In this document: one piece after another, positions 49,984 to 58,770 of the stretch
Layout of the letters: every line of letters starts with the position of its first letter
Numbering within the stretch: position 1 is the stretch's first letter
Origin: Asanoa hainanensis
GTDB taxonomy: Bacteria > Actinomycetota > Actinomycetes > Mycobacteriales > Micromonosporaceae
Direction: 5' to 3'
Length of the DNA stretch: 64,000 nt
Assembly: GCF_900188485.1 (NCBI RefSeq)
Contig: NZ_FZPH01000015.1
Span: 1-64,000, forward strand
Notes under the pieces: generated by a model
Told to the model about the DNA's origin: nothing
What the model saw: only the letters and a program-made list of their open reading frames with translations
The model's database searches: none
Translations under genes and position numbers: made by a program

Positions 49984-50859
49984 CTAGCCGGCCGGCCAGG
50001 TGCCCGACGTGGTGGCCGCGGCATAGGTGCCGCGCAGGAAGTCCAGCAGCACGGCGTCGGGGTCGGCGGCGCTGCGGACCGCCGTGTACGGCAGCACGAA
50101 CTCCCCCAGCTCCTCGTCGTAGCCGGCGAGCGCGGCGCGGAAGTCGGGCGGCTCGGGATACGCGTACGAGTAGAACAGTCCCTCGTCCCGGCCGCCCGGC
50201 CAGTAGCCGGCGCTGGACACCTCGTCGCAGTACGCCTCCCACATGACCCGGTCGGGGCAGTTGGGCACGCCGCCGGGGTGCCGCGGCGCCGGCCGGCCCG
50301 AGAAGCGGGTCACGGCCAGGTCGAACGCGCCCCAGAAGAAGTGCACCGGCGACACCTTGGCGCGATATTCGGCGCGGAACGTGTTGAGGACCCGGTCCGC
50401 CGACACCAGCGAGGTCCAGAACGCGTGCATCGCGGCCGGGTCGTAGGAGTCGTGCGTCTCGTCCTGGTCGAACGGAATCACGTCGGGCAGCTCGACCGGC
50501 AGCGGGTTGATCGTGACGTCGATGTCGAGGTCCGCGAGATGCGCCCGGTACTCCGCGTAGAAGTCGGCGACGCTGCGCGGCTCGAGCGCCAACTGGCGGC
50601 TCTCGCCCGTCGTCGTGCGGAGGTCGAGGACGTGGTCGACGAAGTCGAAGGCGATCTCGACACCCCGATCGCCGTACGGCATCAGCGAGGTGGTGAGGCC
50701 GGTGCTGTTGACATAGAGGGTGACGTTCCACCAGTGGTTGGCCGGCGGCGCGAGCGCGAGCCGCGTCTTGCCCACGATCTGGGTCCAGAGCTGGACCGTG
50801 TCGCGGGTCGGCTGCCAGGCCGCCACCGGGAGGGCGGGCCACCCGTCGGCTTCTCGCAT
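49984..50859 (-). CDS. DUF5996 protein
   Basis: A 291-residue protein matching DUF5996: WQPTRDTVQLWTQIVGKTRL, NHWWNVTLYVNSTGLTTSLM, EIAFDFVDHVLDLRTTTGES and SPVHFFWGAFDLAVTRFSGR, ending near YAYPEPPDF. The family is widespread in bacteria and its function is unknown; conserved His, Trp and Asp residues suggest an enzyme. The start ATG 50859 is close to the divergent ECF sigma gene (72 bp). First gene of a four-gene minus-strand run. Confidence 0.88.
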   Translation of the reverse strand: MREADGWPALPVAAWQPTRDTVQLWTQIVGKTRLALAPPANHWWNVTLYVNSTGLTTSLMPYGDRGVEIAFDFVDHVLDLRTTTGESRQLALEPRSVADFYAEYRAHLADLDIDVTINPLPVELPDVIPFDQDETHDSYDPAAMHAFWTSLVSADRVLNTFRAEYRAKVSPVHFFWGAFDLAVTRFSGRPAPRHPGGVPNCPDRVMWEAYCDEVSSAGYWPGGRDEGLFYSYAYPEPPDFRAALAGYDEELGEFVLPYTAVRSAADPDAVLLDFLRGTYAAATTSGTWPAG

Positions 50860-50880
50860 CCGACCTATTTTAGTGCGCCC

Positions 50881-50908
50881 GCAACCTTTCGCGGCCCGAT
50901 TTCGTATG
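50881..50908 (+). promoter_or_regulatory. Candidate ECF autoregulatory promoter
   Basis: GCAACC (50881-50886), 16 bp, then CGTATG (50903-50908). An AACC -35 and CGT-type -10 at this distance fit actinobacterial ECF promoters. The sigma ATG is 24 bp downstream, so the sigma factor likely drives its own expression. Confidence 0.5.
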
Positions 50909-50931
50909 TGGGTGGAACCGGGGAGGGTTGC

Positions 50932-51435
50932 ATGGCGGAGCCGGAGAGCTTCGAGGATTTCGTCCGGGGCTGCTCGCGGCAGCTGTTCCGGGTCGCCTGC
51001 CTGCTGACGGGCGGCGACACTCATCGCGCCGAGGACCTCGTCGCCGACGCGCTGGCCCGCACCTACCTGGCCTGGCCGCGGGTGCGGTCCGGCGACGCGT
51101 TCGGCTACGCCCGCCGCACGCTGGTGAACCTGCACACCGACTGGTGGCGCCGGCTGCGCCGGCGGGAGCTGGTCACCAGCCATCCGCCCGAACGCGCCTC
51201 GGCTGCCGACCACGGCGGCGACCTCGCGACCCGCGACAGCATCATGCGGTCCCTGCGGACCCTCACCCACCGGGAGCGGGCCGTCGTGGTGCTGCGCTAC
51301 TTCCTGGACCGCACCGAACGCGACACCGCCGCCGAGCTGGGCGTGTCCGTCGGCACCGTGAAGAGCACCAACGCCCGTGCCCTGAAGAAGCTGCGGGTCT
51401 CGCCCGAGCTGACCGCTCGCACCGGGAGAGTGTGA
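50932..51435 (+). CDS. SigE-family ECF RNA polymerase sigma factor
   Basis: A 167-residue ECF sigma factor of the actinobacterial SigE-like (TIGR02983) type: FEDFVRGCSRQLFRVACLLT, HRAEDLVADALARTYLAWPR, DAFGYARRTLVNLHTDWWRR (region 2) and LRTLTHRERAVVVLRYFLDR, AAELGVSVGTVKSTNARALK (region 4). GGGGAGGG precedes ATG 50932. Its stop overlaps the start of the next gene, a membrane-anchored partner that may act as anti-sigma. The promoter at 50881-50908 may be its own target. Confidence 0.9.
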   Translation: MAEPESFEDFVRGCSRQLFRVACLLTGGDTHRAEDLVADALARTYLAWPRVRSGDAFGYARRTLVNLHTDWWRRLRRRELVTSHPPERASAADHGGDLATRDSIMRSLRTLTHRERAVVVLRYFLDRTERDTAAELGVSVGTVKSTNARALKKLRVSPELTARTGRV

Positions 51436-52244
51436 TGCCAGACCTGGACGACCTGCGCCGGGCGCTGCACGACGCGACCGAAGACCTGCAGCCCACCGTT
51501 ACGATGGACCGGATCCGCCGCCGGGCTCGTCGCCGGCGAGCAGTGCGGAACGCGGCGGTGGCGGCGGGGGTCGCCCTCGTCGTCGCCGCCGCGGGGGTCC
51601 CCGCCCTGGACCGTGCGCCGCGTGGCGGAGACCCGGCGGCGAACCCGCCGGCCACCGCGCCGGCCTGCCCCGGCCCGCCGTGGTTGGGCACCCCGTTCGA
51701 CACCGAGGTCAACATCCAGGAGCCGGGCGGGCGAGCGTACGCCGTCGTCGTGGGTCTGCTCGGCACGCCGGACCATGCGGGGTTCACCACCGCGTTCCGG
51801 GACTGGTCGACCGGCCAGGTGCTGCCGTGGGAGCTGACCGGTCTCCCCCGGAGCCCTTCGGGCGGCTTCACCGTCGAGGGGAAGACCTGGTGGTTCCAGA
51901 GCACCCAGCTCGTCCTGGGCGCCAACGACGTACTGGACGTCGGGGTGTACGGCGGCGCCGCCCAACGGATCACGGTCGCCTCCGAGGGCCACGCAGCTGA
52001 GGCGACGGTGGCTCAGGCAGAGGGGTGGACGCTGTTCTGGGTGCTCCGCGCCGCCAAGCCGCTGCCACCCGATGCCAACGGCGGGCCGCGCGAGTACCGG
52101 GGTCCGGAACGGCTGACGATCACCGCGTACGACGCCGCCGGGCAGCCGCTGCACACGGTCACCGGGGGTTTCAACACCGGGAACCGGGTGGTCGGCCCGG
52201 CCGCGATCCCGACGCCCACCGCGGCTTGCCTCGCGACCCGCTAG
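51435..52244 (+). CDS. Single-span membrane protein, partner of the ECF sigma factor
   Basis: A 269-residue protein. The N-terminal cytoplasmic part (LDDLRRALHDATEDLQPTVT, DRIRRRARRRRAVRNA) is followed by one membrane span (AAVAAGVALVVAAAGVPALD) and an extracytoplasmic domain of about 190 residues with a single CPGPPW segment. This is the layout of the products often encoded after SigE-type sigma genes, which may act as anti-sigma factors or sensors. It overlaps the sigma gene by TGATG, which implies joint expression. No known anti-sigma motif is visible in the N-terminal part. Confidence 0.75.
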   Translation: MPDLDDLRRALHDATEDLQPTVTMDRIRRRARRRRAVRNAAVAAGVALVVAAAGVPALDRAPRGGDPAANPPATAPACPGPPWLGTPFDTEVNIQEPGGRAYAVVVGLLGTPDHAGFTTAFRDWSTGQVLPWELTGLPRSPSGGFTVEGKTWWFQSTQLVLGANDVLDVGVYGGAAQRITVASEGHAAEATVAQAEGWTLFWVLRAAKPLPPDANGGPREYRGPERLTITAYDAAGQPLHTVTGGFNTGNRVVGPAAIPTPTAACLATR

Positions 52245-52543
52245 CCGCGTGCGGTGCGCCCCGGGTGCGCGGACGGTGCGACCTTCACGACCGCGACGTC
52301 GAAGGCGAGCTCCACGTTCGACCCGTCCGCGAACGAGATCGTCACGTGCGTGTCGGGACCCGCCGGGTGGTTGTCCATCCATTGCACGTGGACGACCTCG
52401 GCCGTCAGGGATCCGTCCGGCCGCAGCAGAGCGAATCCCTCCAGGTCGCCCTGCGCGACATCCGGGTGGAGCTGTCTCTGCCGCTCGGCGAGCTGCTGCT
52501 CCCGCCAGCGTCGCCGCGCGTCGGTGTTCGCCACGGAGTGCAT
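52241..52543 (-). CDS. Hypothetical protein
   Basis: A 98- to 101-residue protein. The N-terminal part is a charged helix (DARRRWREQQLAERQRQLHP) and the C-terminal part is beta-rich (LRPDGSLTAEVVHVQWMDNH, THVTISFADGSNVELAFDVA). Start choice lies between ATG 52543 and GTG 52534; GGTGGAG precedes both. The last 4 bp overlap the convergent membrane-protein gene. No family is assigned. Confidence 0.6.
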   Translation of the reverse strand: MHSVANTDARRRWREQQLAERQRQLHPDVAQGDLEGFALLRPDGSLTAEVVHVQWMDNHPAGPDTHVTISFADGSNVELAFDVAVVKVAPSAHPGRTARG

Positions 52544-52690
52544 TCTCCACCTACTCGGGACTCGTCCGATGAATTCGAGGGGATGCCCTGAGTTTGTTCC
52601 TCCTCGGTGCCAAATCATTGACGGTCGTCCGATGTTTGGGGAACATAATCGAGAAGCCTCGATCCCTCGACCGTCCCCAGGGAGGGCACC

Positions 52691-54802
52691 ATGCGCGCAA
52701 CGCTTCGGATCGGACTGTCGCTGCTGCTCGCTCTGGCGGCCGCGGTCGTCGTGCCGTCCGCGCCGGTCGCTGCCGCACCGGGTGACAACTACGTCGTCGA
52801 CGACGCGTTGACTGGGTCGCGCACCCGCTGGTTCGACGAGGCCCGCTTCGGCATGTTCATCCACTTCGGACCGTACGCGGTCTATCAGGGTCAGTACGGA
52901 TCCTGTCGCGACGCCGAATGGATCAAGCGCCAGTGCAACATCTCGTGGAGCGACTACGAGGCGAAGGCGGCCAGCTTCAACCCCGCGTCGTTCGACGCGA
53001 ACGCGATCGTGCAGCTCGCCAAGCAGGCCGGTCAGAAATACATCGTCATCACCTCGAAGCACCACGACGGGTTCGCGATGTGGCCCACCCGGGTCAACCG
53101 GTGGAACCTGCGCGACCACGCGGGCTTCTCCCGTGACCTGCTGCGCGAGCTCAAGGACGCCGCGACCGCCAACGGCATCAAGCTCGGGTTCTACTACTCG
53201 ATCTGGGACTGGCACGACCCGGACTTCGTCGGCAACTTCCCGGCTTACGTCACCAAGATGAAGGCTCAGCTGCAGGAGCTCGTGACCAACTACGACCCCG
53301 CGTTGCTGTGGTTCGACGGCGAGTGGACCGAGACCAACCCCACCAACCCGTGGTCGGAGCAGAACGGCGAGGATCTGGAGCGGTTCGTCCGCACAATCTC
53401 ACCTCAGGTCATCACCAACAACCGGATCGGCAAGCGCCGCCTCGTCGACGGCGACTACGGCACCCCCGAACAGTCGCTCGCCGGTTCTCCGCCGTCGGCG
53501 CAGCTGCAGGAGACCTGCCTGACGATCAACAACACCTGGGGGTACGCGGCCTGGGACGCCAGCTTCAAGTCACCCACCCAGCTCGTACGCGACCTGGCCA
53601 CCCTGACGAGCAACGGCGCCAACCTGCTGCTCAACATCGGCCCTACGCCCACCGGCACGGTCTCGGCGGGACAGTCCGGCGCTTTGACCGGCATGGGCAC
53701 CTGGATGGCGGTCAACGGCGCGGCCATCACCGGCGCGGGCTATACAGGGTTGGTCGGCCAGCCCAGCTGGGGCAAGGTCACCCGCAAGGGCAACAAGCTC
53801 TATCTGATCGTCAACAGTTGGGCGTCGACGCTGCACCTCAGCCGACGCTCGCCGTTCACGGTCACCGGCGCGCGGGTGCTCGGCAGCGCGTCGCCGGTCA
53901 CCGTGCGCGCGGCCGGCGACGGCTACGACTTCCTGCCCAGTGGGGGCGCCACCAACGCGATCGCCACCGTCATCGAGGCCGACATCGCCACCCCGGCGCC
54001 CGCGGCGGTCGGCACCGGGACCGGCCTCAAGGCGGAGTTCTGGAACAACACCACCTTCGCGGGTACGCCCGCCGTCACTCGCACGGACCCGACCGTCAAC
54101 TACGCCTGGCGGTTCAGCGGCTCCCCCGCGCCCGCGATCGGCACCGACAACTTCGCCGGCCGCTGGACCGGCTCGATCGAGCCGCGCTACTCCGAGACGT
54201 ACACCTTCACCGCCGTATCGGACGACACGGTCCGGCTGTGGATCGACGGCCAGCTCGTCGTCAACAACACCACGCCGCACGGACCGACCGTCGACCAGGG
54301 CAGCGTCACCCTGACGGCGGGCAGGCACGACATCCGCCTGGAGCACACCGAGCAGGGCGGCGAGGCGTACCTGAAGCTGATCTGGAGCAGCCCCAACACC
54401 CCGGCGCAGATCGTGCCGCAAGCGCAGCTCTACCCGGCCACGACCCAGCGGTTGAACGACAACGTGGCGACGTACAGCACCGGCTGGTCCGTCAGCAGCA
54501 ACCGTGGCCTGGGCGACTACAACGACGACGTGCACTACACCACCACGAACGGCGCCTCGTTCACGTACACCTTCACCGGCACGGGCATCGACTACCTGTC
54601 GGAGCGCTACTCGGACCAGGGCCTGGTCGACATCTACCTGGACGGCGTGCTGCGGGCCACGGTGGACACCAGCAACCCCACGCGGCTGACGCAGCAGGTC
54701 GTCTACACGGTCCGTGGGCTACCGCTGGGCTCACACACCCTGCGCGGCGTCAAACGATCGGGCACGTACCTGCTGGTCGACCGCTTCGACGTCGTCCCGT
54801 AG
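52691..54802 (+). CDS. Secreted GH29 alpha-L-fucosidase with PA14 domain
   Basis: A 703-residue exported enzyme. The signal peptide (IGLSLLLALAAAVVVPSAPV) is followed by the GH29 catalytic barrel (residues 45-360) with TRWFDEARFGMFIHFGPYAV, IVITSKHHDGFAMWPTRVN and nucleophile Asp209 in YDPALLWFDGEW. Then comes a beta-sandwich that binds the active site (KLYLIVNSWASTLHLSRRS), a PA14 domain (GLKAEFWNNTTFAGTPAVTR, YTFTAVSDDTVRLWIDGQLV) and a C-terminal carbohydrate-binding-like module ending near RSGTYLLVDRF. It hydrolyses alpha-L-fucosyl groups from host or plant glycans. ATG 52691 follows AGGGAGGGC. It is not next to transport genes. Confidence 0.92.
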   Translation: MRATLRIGLSLLLALAAAVVVPSAPVAAAPGDNYVVDDALTGSRTRWFDEARFGMFIHFGPYAVYQGQYGSCRDAEWIKRQCNISWSDYEAKAASFNPASFDANAIVQLAKQAGQKYIVITSKHHDGFAMWPTRVNRWNLRDHAGFSRDLLRELKDAATANGIKLGFYYSIWDWHDPDFVGNFPAYVTKMKAQLQELVTNYDPALLWFDGEWTETNPTNPWSEQNGEDLERFVRTISPQVITNNRIGKRRLVDGDYGTPEQSLAGSPPSAQLQETCLTINNTWGYAAWDASFKSPTQLVRDLATLTSNGANLLLNIGPTPTGTVSAGQSGALTGMGTWMAVNGAAITGAGYTGLVGQPSWGKVTRKGNKLYLIVNSWASTLHLSRRSPFTVTGARVLGSASPVTVRAAGDGYDFLPSGGATNAIATVIEADIATPAPAAVGTGTGLKAEFWNNTTFAGTPAVTRTDPTVNYAWRFSGSPAPAIGTDNFAGRWTGSIEPRYSETYTFTAVSDDTVRLWIDGQLVVNNTTPHGPTVDQGSVTLTAGRHDIRLEHTEQGGEAYLKLIWSSPNTPAQIVPQAQLYPATTQRLNDNVATYSTGWSVSSNRGLGDYNDDVHYTTTNGASFTYTFTGTGIDYLSERYSDQGLVDIYLDGVLRATVDTSNPTRLTQQVVYTVRGLPLGSHTLRGVKRSGTYLLVDRFDVVP

Positions 54803-55011
54803 CGCGGATCGGGTGCCCGGGGATCCCCCCTGCATTGGATGAAGGCTCGGTACGAGCCGTTGCCGCCGGCGCATACGGCGCACGAGCCTCGGTCGCCGGT
54901 CGGTCCCTTGGCGCAGTTCGTGGGTGCGGCCTGAGCCGCGGTGGGTGCTGCCAGGGAGAGGGGTAGAGCGACGGCAGCGGCCGCGACCGCGTGCCGGAGA
55001 CGTAGCAGCAT
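54703..55011 (-). CDS. Small secreted cysteine-containing protein
   Basis: A 102-residue preprotein starting at ATG 55011, with AAAGGA six bases upstream. A signal peptide (RHAVAAAAVALPLSLAAPTA) ends near AQAAP. The mature start APTNCAKGPTGDRGSCAVCA is followed by RAFIQC, giving four cysteines in about 35 residues, suited to two disulfides. Similar tiny Cys-proteins occur in actinomycetes with unknown role. The last 100 bp overlap the 3' end of the fucosidase gene in antisense; the C-terminal 30 residues, rich in Arg and Ser, may only exist because of this overlap, so the natural end may have been lost by frameshift. Confidence 0.6.
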   Translation of the reverse strand: MLLRLRHAVAAAAVALPLSLAAPTAAQAAPTNCAKGPTGDRGSCAVCAGGNGSYRAFIQCRGDPRAPDPRYGTTSKRSTSRYVPDRLTPRRVCEPSGSPRTV

Positions 55012-55127
55012 GGAACGTCCTTTCATCGACTGGAGCGACCGGTCGGCCGTCCTGTGTCGAGTCCAGCGGAGGCGCCACAGCCGGGGCAAGCGACGGCGAA
55101 GTGGCCGTACAAGGCCGTACAAGCTGG

Positions 55128-56567
55128 TCAGCGACGCGGCGAGCTCGCCTCTGGGCTGGTCAGGTAGAGGCCGCGGCCGGGAACGGCTCCCCGCCACAGG
55201 GGGAAGGCCACCAGGAGCGTCGCGGCCAGCGCGGCCATCGTCGGGTCGGCGACGTACCAGATCGCGGCGGCGATCAGGGCGATCGGCAGCACGACGCCGA
55301 GAGCCAGGCGGAGGACTGAGCCGCCGGGGCGGGCGGCGGTCGGCTCGAACGGGCGCAGCGTGGACATCAGCGGCGGCCGCCGCCGGGCGGTGCTGCCCGG
55401 CCAGAGGCGGCCCACGCCCGGGACGTCGACCAGGTACATGCGCCGGAAGCCCAGGCAGCGGCATAGTCCGACCGCGAACTCCGGCTCGGCCGGACCGGCG
55501 GCCAGGGTCTCGATCAGGCGGCGGTCCCACAGCACCCGTTGGTGCCAGCGCGTGCCCGCACTGTCCACGATCTCCAGCCACAGCGATCCCGGCCCGACCG
55601 CCGGCGCGGCGACCCGGGCGCGGGCCGTGCCCGGTTCGGGGCCGCGGCGCAGCATGCCGGTCCCCCAGCGGCCCAGCCGCCAGGTCCACACCACGGCGAG
55701 CGCGATGCCGAGCAGGAACACGAACTGGCTCCAGGAGTCGCGTTCGACGACCCACAGGGCCTCGAACGGGCTCTCGTCGAGGGGCAGCGCGAACCCTGGA
55801 TCCGACGGATCGAAGCGGTACGGGATCCGGGTGCCTTCCGGGTACGCGGTCGGGTTGGTGGGGGTCACCCGTACCGTCGCGGTGTCTCCGTCCGGGGCCG
55901 TCAGCGTGACGCCTATGACGCGATCGCCCACCTCGGTCACGACACCGTCGCCGGTCTGGACCAGCCGGCTCTCCTGCGCCGCGTTGAAGCGGTTGTACTC
56001 GGAGATCGCGACGGTCAGCGCCGCCAGCGGGAGCAGCCAGCCGACGGCCACCACCTTCCAGATGACGCGGTTGGGGCGCGGCGACCCCGGCGGGAGGACG
56101 ACCGGTGTCGCGACCACGGGGGTCGCGAGCAGCAGCACGCCCGGGGCAACCGGTGCCGGTGCCGACGCCGACGCGATGCGCACCAGCACGATCACCGAGA
56201 CCACGAAACCCACGAACATGACGATGCCGACGACGAGCAGCATGGGGAACCCCTCGGAGGCCAGCCACGCGGTGCTTCCCTCCGGACCGCTGACCGCCGC
56301 CGGTGACGTGTTGTCGCCCGGGTGGGGGCCCACGTAGATCGGCATGATGTCGATGCCGGCGATCCGGACCGCGCCGTCGTCGGAGACGAAGGTGCCCTCG
56401 CAGCTCCACTCGTTGGGGTCGACCTCGTCGCACGTGCTGACCCGGACCTGTCCGTCGATGCCGCCGTGGTGGGCCAGATAGCCTTCGAGGCCCCACACCG
56501 TGAAGATGACGCCCATCACGAAGGTGACCACCGCGAAGGTCGCCGCTTTCAGAACTCCCGAATCCAC
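55128..56567 (-). CDS. Multi-span membrane protein (DUF3592-like)
   Basis: A 479-residue membrane protein. Spans lie near residues 8-28 (TFAVVTFVMGVIFTVWGLEG), 108-130 (MLLVVGIVMFVGFVVSVIVL), 168-190, 288-310 and 425-465. An extracytoplasmic loop at residues 35-100 contains a Cys pair (STCDEVDPNEWSCEG). A middle segment (VVTEVGDRVIGVTLTAPDGD, RVTPTNPTAYPEGTRIPYRF) resembles DUF3592-type beta domains. It is unlinked to a known pathway, starts at ATG 56567 and is divergent from the GyrI-like gene. Confidence 0.7.
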   Translation of the reverse strand: MDSGVLKAATFAVVTFVMGVIFTVWGLEGYLAHHGGIDGQVRVSTCDEVDPNEWSCEGTFVSDDGAVRIAGIDIMPIYVGPHPGDNTSPAAVSGPEGSTAWLASEGFPMLLVVGIVMFVGFVVSVIVLVRIASASAPAPVAPGVLLLATPVVATPVVLPPGSPRPNRVIWKVVAVGWLLPLAALTVAISEYNRFNAAQESRLVQTGDGVVTEVGDRVIGVTLTAPDGDTATVRVTPTNPTAYPEGTRIPYRFDPSDPGFALPLDESPFEALWVVERDSWSQFVFLLGIALAVVWTWRLGRWGTGMLRRGPEPGTARARVAAPAVGPGSLWLEIVDSAGTRWHQRVLWDRRLIETLAAGPAEPEFAVGLCRCLGFRRMYLVDVPGVGRLWPGSTARRRPPLMSTLRPFEPTAARPGGSVLRLALGVVLPIALIAAAIWYVADPTMAALAATLLVAFPLWRGAVPGRGLYLTSPEASSPRR

Positions 56568-56635
56568 AGACCGACCCCCGCGCAGACACCGACAGCGAAA
56601 ATGATTCTGCCTGTACGCCGCAAGGGAGCCCGACC

Positions 56636-57244
56636 ATGCCCGGCTACGACATCAAGCGCGCGCTCAAGGCCTGCTACGCGCCGACGAACACCGACTGGGC
56701 CCTGGTCGACGTGCCCGCGCAGGGGTTTCTCGCCGTCGACGGCAAGGGCGACCCCAACACGAGCCCCGACTATGTACGGGCCGTCGAGTCGCTCTACGCC
56801 GTCGCGTACACGATCAAGTTTGGCGGCAAGGCCGACGGCCGCGACTTCGTGGTCGGGCCGCTCGAAGGGCTCTGGTGGTCCGACGACCCGGCGGTGTTCA
56901 CCACCCGCGCCAAGGACGCCTGGCAGTGGCGGATGCTGATCAGCCAGCCCGACTGGGTCACCGACGAGCACGTCGACCGGGCGACGGAGGCCGCGCGGAA
57001 GAAAAAGAAGAGCATCGTCGACGTACGCCGAGAGGTGCTGCACGAGGGCACCAGCGCGCAGGTGCTGCACCGTGGCCCGTACGACGACGAGGGTCCCGTG
57101 CTGGCCAAGCTCCACGACGAGTACCTGGCCGCCAACAACCTCCGGATGGCCGGGCACCACCACGAGATCTACCTGAGCGACCCCCGGCGCACCGAGCCCG
57201 CGAAGCTCAAGACGATCCTGCGGCAGCCGGTGCGGCCGGTCTAG
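56636..57244 (+). CDS. GyrI-like small-molecule-binding domain protein
   Basis: A 202-residue protein of the stand-alone GyrI-like/SOUL-type class: DWALVDVPAQGFLAVDGKGD, PNTSPDYVRAVESLYAVAYT, WWSDDPAVFTTRAKDAWQWR, SAQVLHRGPYDDEGPVLAKL and HHEIYLSDPRRTEPAKLKTI. This matches the DUF/GyrI-like hydrolase-type proteins that bind or hydrolyse drugs and cyclopropanoids. AAGGGAG 6 bp before ATG 56636 supports the start. It overlaps the convergent HIBADH-like gene by 4 bp. Confidence 0.85.
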   Translation: MPGYDIKRALKACYAPTNTDWALVDVPAQGFLAVDGKGDPNTSPDYVRAVESLYAVAYTIKFGGKADGRDFVVGPLEGLWWSDDPAVFTTRAKDAWQWRMLISQPDWVTDEHVDRATEAARKKKKSIVDVRREVLHEGTSAQVLHRGPYDDEGPVLAKLHDEYLAANNLRMAGHHHEIYLSDPRRTEPAKLKTILRQPVRPV

Positions 57245-58089
57245 TCCCGCAGCAGCGCGGCCAGCGCGCTCATGTCCCGCGCGCCGTACCCGCCGGAGAC
57301 CGCGTCGGCGACCACCGCGGCGTTGGCGGACAGCTGCGGCATCCGGGCGCCGACGCTGGTGGCCAAGGCGTCGATCAGGCGCAGGTCCTTGGCCACCAGG
57401 TCGAGCGCGAACGCCACTCCCGCGGCGTCGGGGTTGACGTAGGCGTCGCGCTTGTACGCCACGAACGGCGCCGCGACGGCGCTGGCCGCCAGGACGTCGT
57501 ACGCGGCCGTCCGGTCGACCCCCGCCCGTTCGGCGAGGACGAGGGCCTCGGCCACCGCCTGGTTGAGGCCGTGGATGACCGAGTTGACGACGAGCTTCAT
57601 CGTGGCGCCGGCGCCCTGCGGGCCGAGGTGCAGGATGCGGCTGGCGAAGGTGGACAGGATAGGCCGGGCGCGTTCCAGTGCCGAACCGGAGCCGCCGACC
57701 AGCGCCGTCAGCGCTCCCTGCGCCACCAGCGCCACGCTGCCGGAGACCGGGCTGTCCAGCAGGTGCGCCTCCCCCACCGATAACGCCAGCTCGCGGACCG
57801 TGTCCGGGTGGATCGTGCTCGTCTCGAGGACGACGGCGTCGGGCTCCAGGCCGCGCACCAGGTCCGCGTAGACCTCTCGGACCGCGTCGTCGTCGGCCAG
57901 CGAGACGACCACGAACGCCACGCCGGCCACCGCTTCGCGGGCGGTGGGTGCGACGACGGCCGGCAGGCCGGCGGCCCGCCCGGACGTGCGGTTCCAGACC
58001 GTGACCGGGTGGCCGGCGCCGGCCAGGCGGCCGACCATCGCGGCACCCATCCGCCCGGTGCCGATGACCGCGACCGGCGCGGCCGTCAC
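57241..58089 (-). CDS. Beta-hydroxyacid dehydrogenase (HIBADH-like)
   Basis: A 282-residue NAD(P)-dependent enzyme of the 3-hydroxyisobutyrate/tartronate-semialdehyde reductase family. It has PVAVIGTGRMGAAMVGRLAG (nucleotide binding), AHLLDSPVSGSVALVAQGAL (substrate loop) and LGPQGAGATMKLVVNSVIHG, whose lysine is catalytic. It would oxidise or reduce a short 3-hydroxyacid. GTG 58089 overlaps the stop of the SDR gene (GTGA). It is the last gene of the six-gene minus-strand operon beginning at 63087. Confidence 0.9.
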   Translation of the reverse strand: MTAAPVAVIGTGRMGAAMVGRLAGAGHPVTVWNRTSGRAAGLPAVVAPTAREAVAGVAFVVVSLADDDAVREVYADLVRGLEPDAVVLETSTIHPDTVRELALSVGEAHLLDSPVSGSVALVAQGALTALVGGSGSALERARPILSTFASRILHLGPQGAGATMKLVVNSVIHGLNQAVAEALVLAERAGVDRTAAYDVLAASAVAAPFVAYKRDAYVNPDAAGVAFALDLVAKDLRLIDALATSVGARMPQLSANAAVVADAVSGGYGARDMSALAALLRD

Positions 58090-58769
58090 CGCCACCCTCC
58101 GTCGACGACCAGGTCGACGCCGTTGACTCCGCCGTTCTCCAGCAGGAAGACCGAGGCGTTGACGACTTCGGTCATGGTGGCCAGCCGCCCGGTCAGCGTG
58201 TTGGCGACGACCGCGTCGAGCGACTTGCCCGTCCAGAAGGGACTGTCGCCGACGATGCCCGGGTGGATCGAGTTGACCCGGGTCGGTGCCAGCTCGCACG
58301 ACAGCGTCCGGACCATGCCGAGCACGCCGGCGTTGATGGCGCTGACCGTGGTCGAGCCCGGGTACGGCCGCAGCCGCGCCATGCCGCCGTAGAGCAGGAT
58401 CGAGCCGGCCCCCGTGAGGCGGCCGCGCACCGCCTGCACGACCGCCGTGTAGCCGACCAGCTTCAGGGTGACCAGGCGCAGGGCGGCCTCGATGTCGTAG
58501 TCGCCGACCGTGTTGGAGTCCCGGTCGATCGCGGCGAGCACGACGTGGCTGACCGGGCCGACCGCGTCGAGGTTTCCGGCGACCGCGCGGGGGTCGGTGA
58601 GGTCCAGCGCGACGCCCGCGACCGACGGGCCCAGCTCCGCGGCCACCTTCGCCGAGCGGGTGGCGTCGCGGCCGGTGATGACGACGTCGCGGCCCCGCGC
58701 GGCGTAGTGTGCGGCGATCTCCCTGCCGATGCCGGCGGTGCCGCCGACGATGAGCACCGAGCCGGCCAT
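58086..58769 (-). CDS. SDR-family protein lacking the catalytic Tyr-Lys pair
   Basis: A 227-residue short-chain dehydrogenase fold. The cofactor motif is present (SVLIVGGTAGIGREIAAHYA, ITGRDATRSAKVAAELG), as is VVDGGWR at the end. Where YSASK is expected the sequence reads VSAIN in GSTTVSAINAGVLGMVRTL, so both the catalytic Tyr and Lys are replaced, and the usual Ser before it lies in a region reading ILLYGGMAR. It may bind NAD(P) without classical activity or use other residues. The stop overlaps the HIBADH-like start, and the gene ends the unit with the bicupin gene one base upstream. Confidence 0.82.
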   Translation of the reverse strand: MAGSVLIVGGTAGIGREIAAHYAARGRDVVITGRDATRSAKVAAELGPSVAGVALDLTDPRAVAGNLDAVGPVSHVVLAAIDRDSNTVGDYDIEAALRLVTLKLVGYTAVVQAVRGRLTGAGSILLYGGMARLRPYPGSTTVSAINAGVLGMVRTLSCELAPTRVNSIHPGIVGDSPFWTGKSLDAVVANTLTGRLATMTEVVNASVFLLENGGVNGVDLVVDGGWR

Positions 58770-58770
58770 C

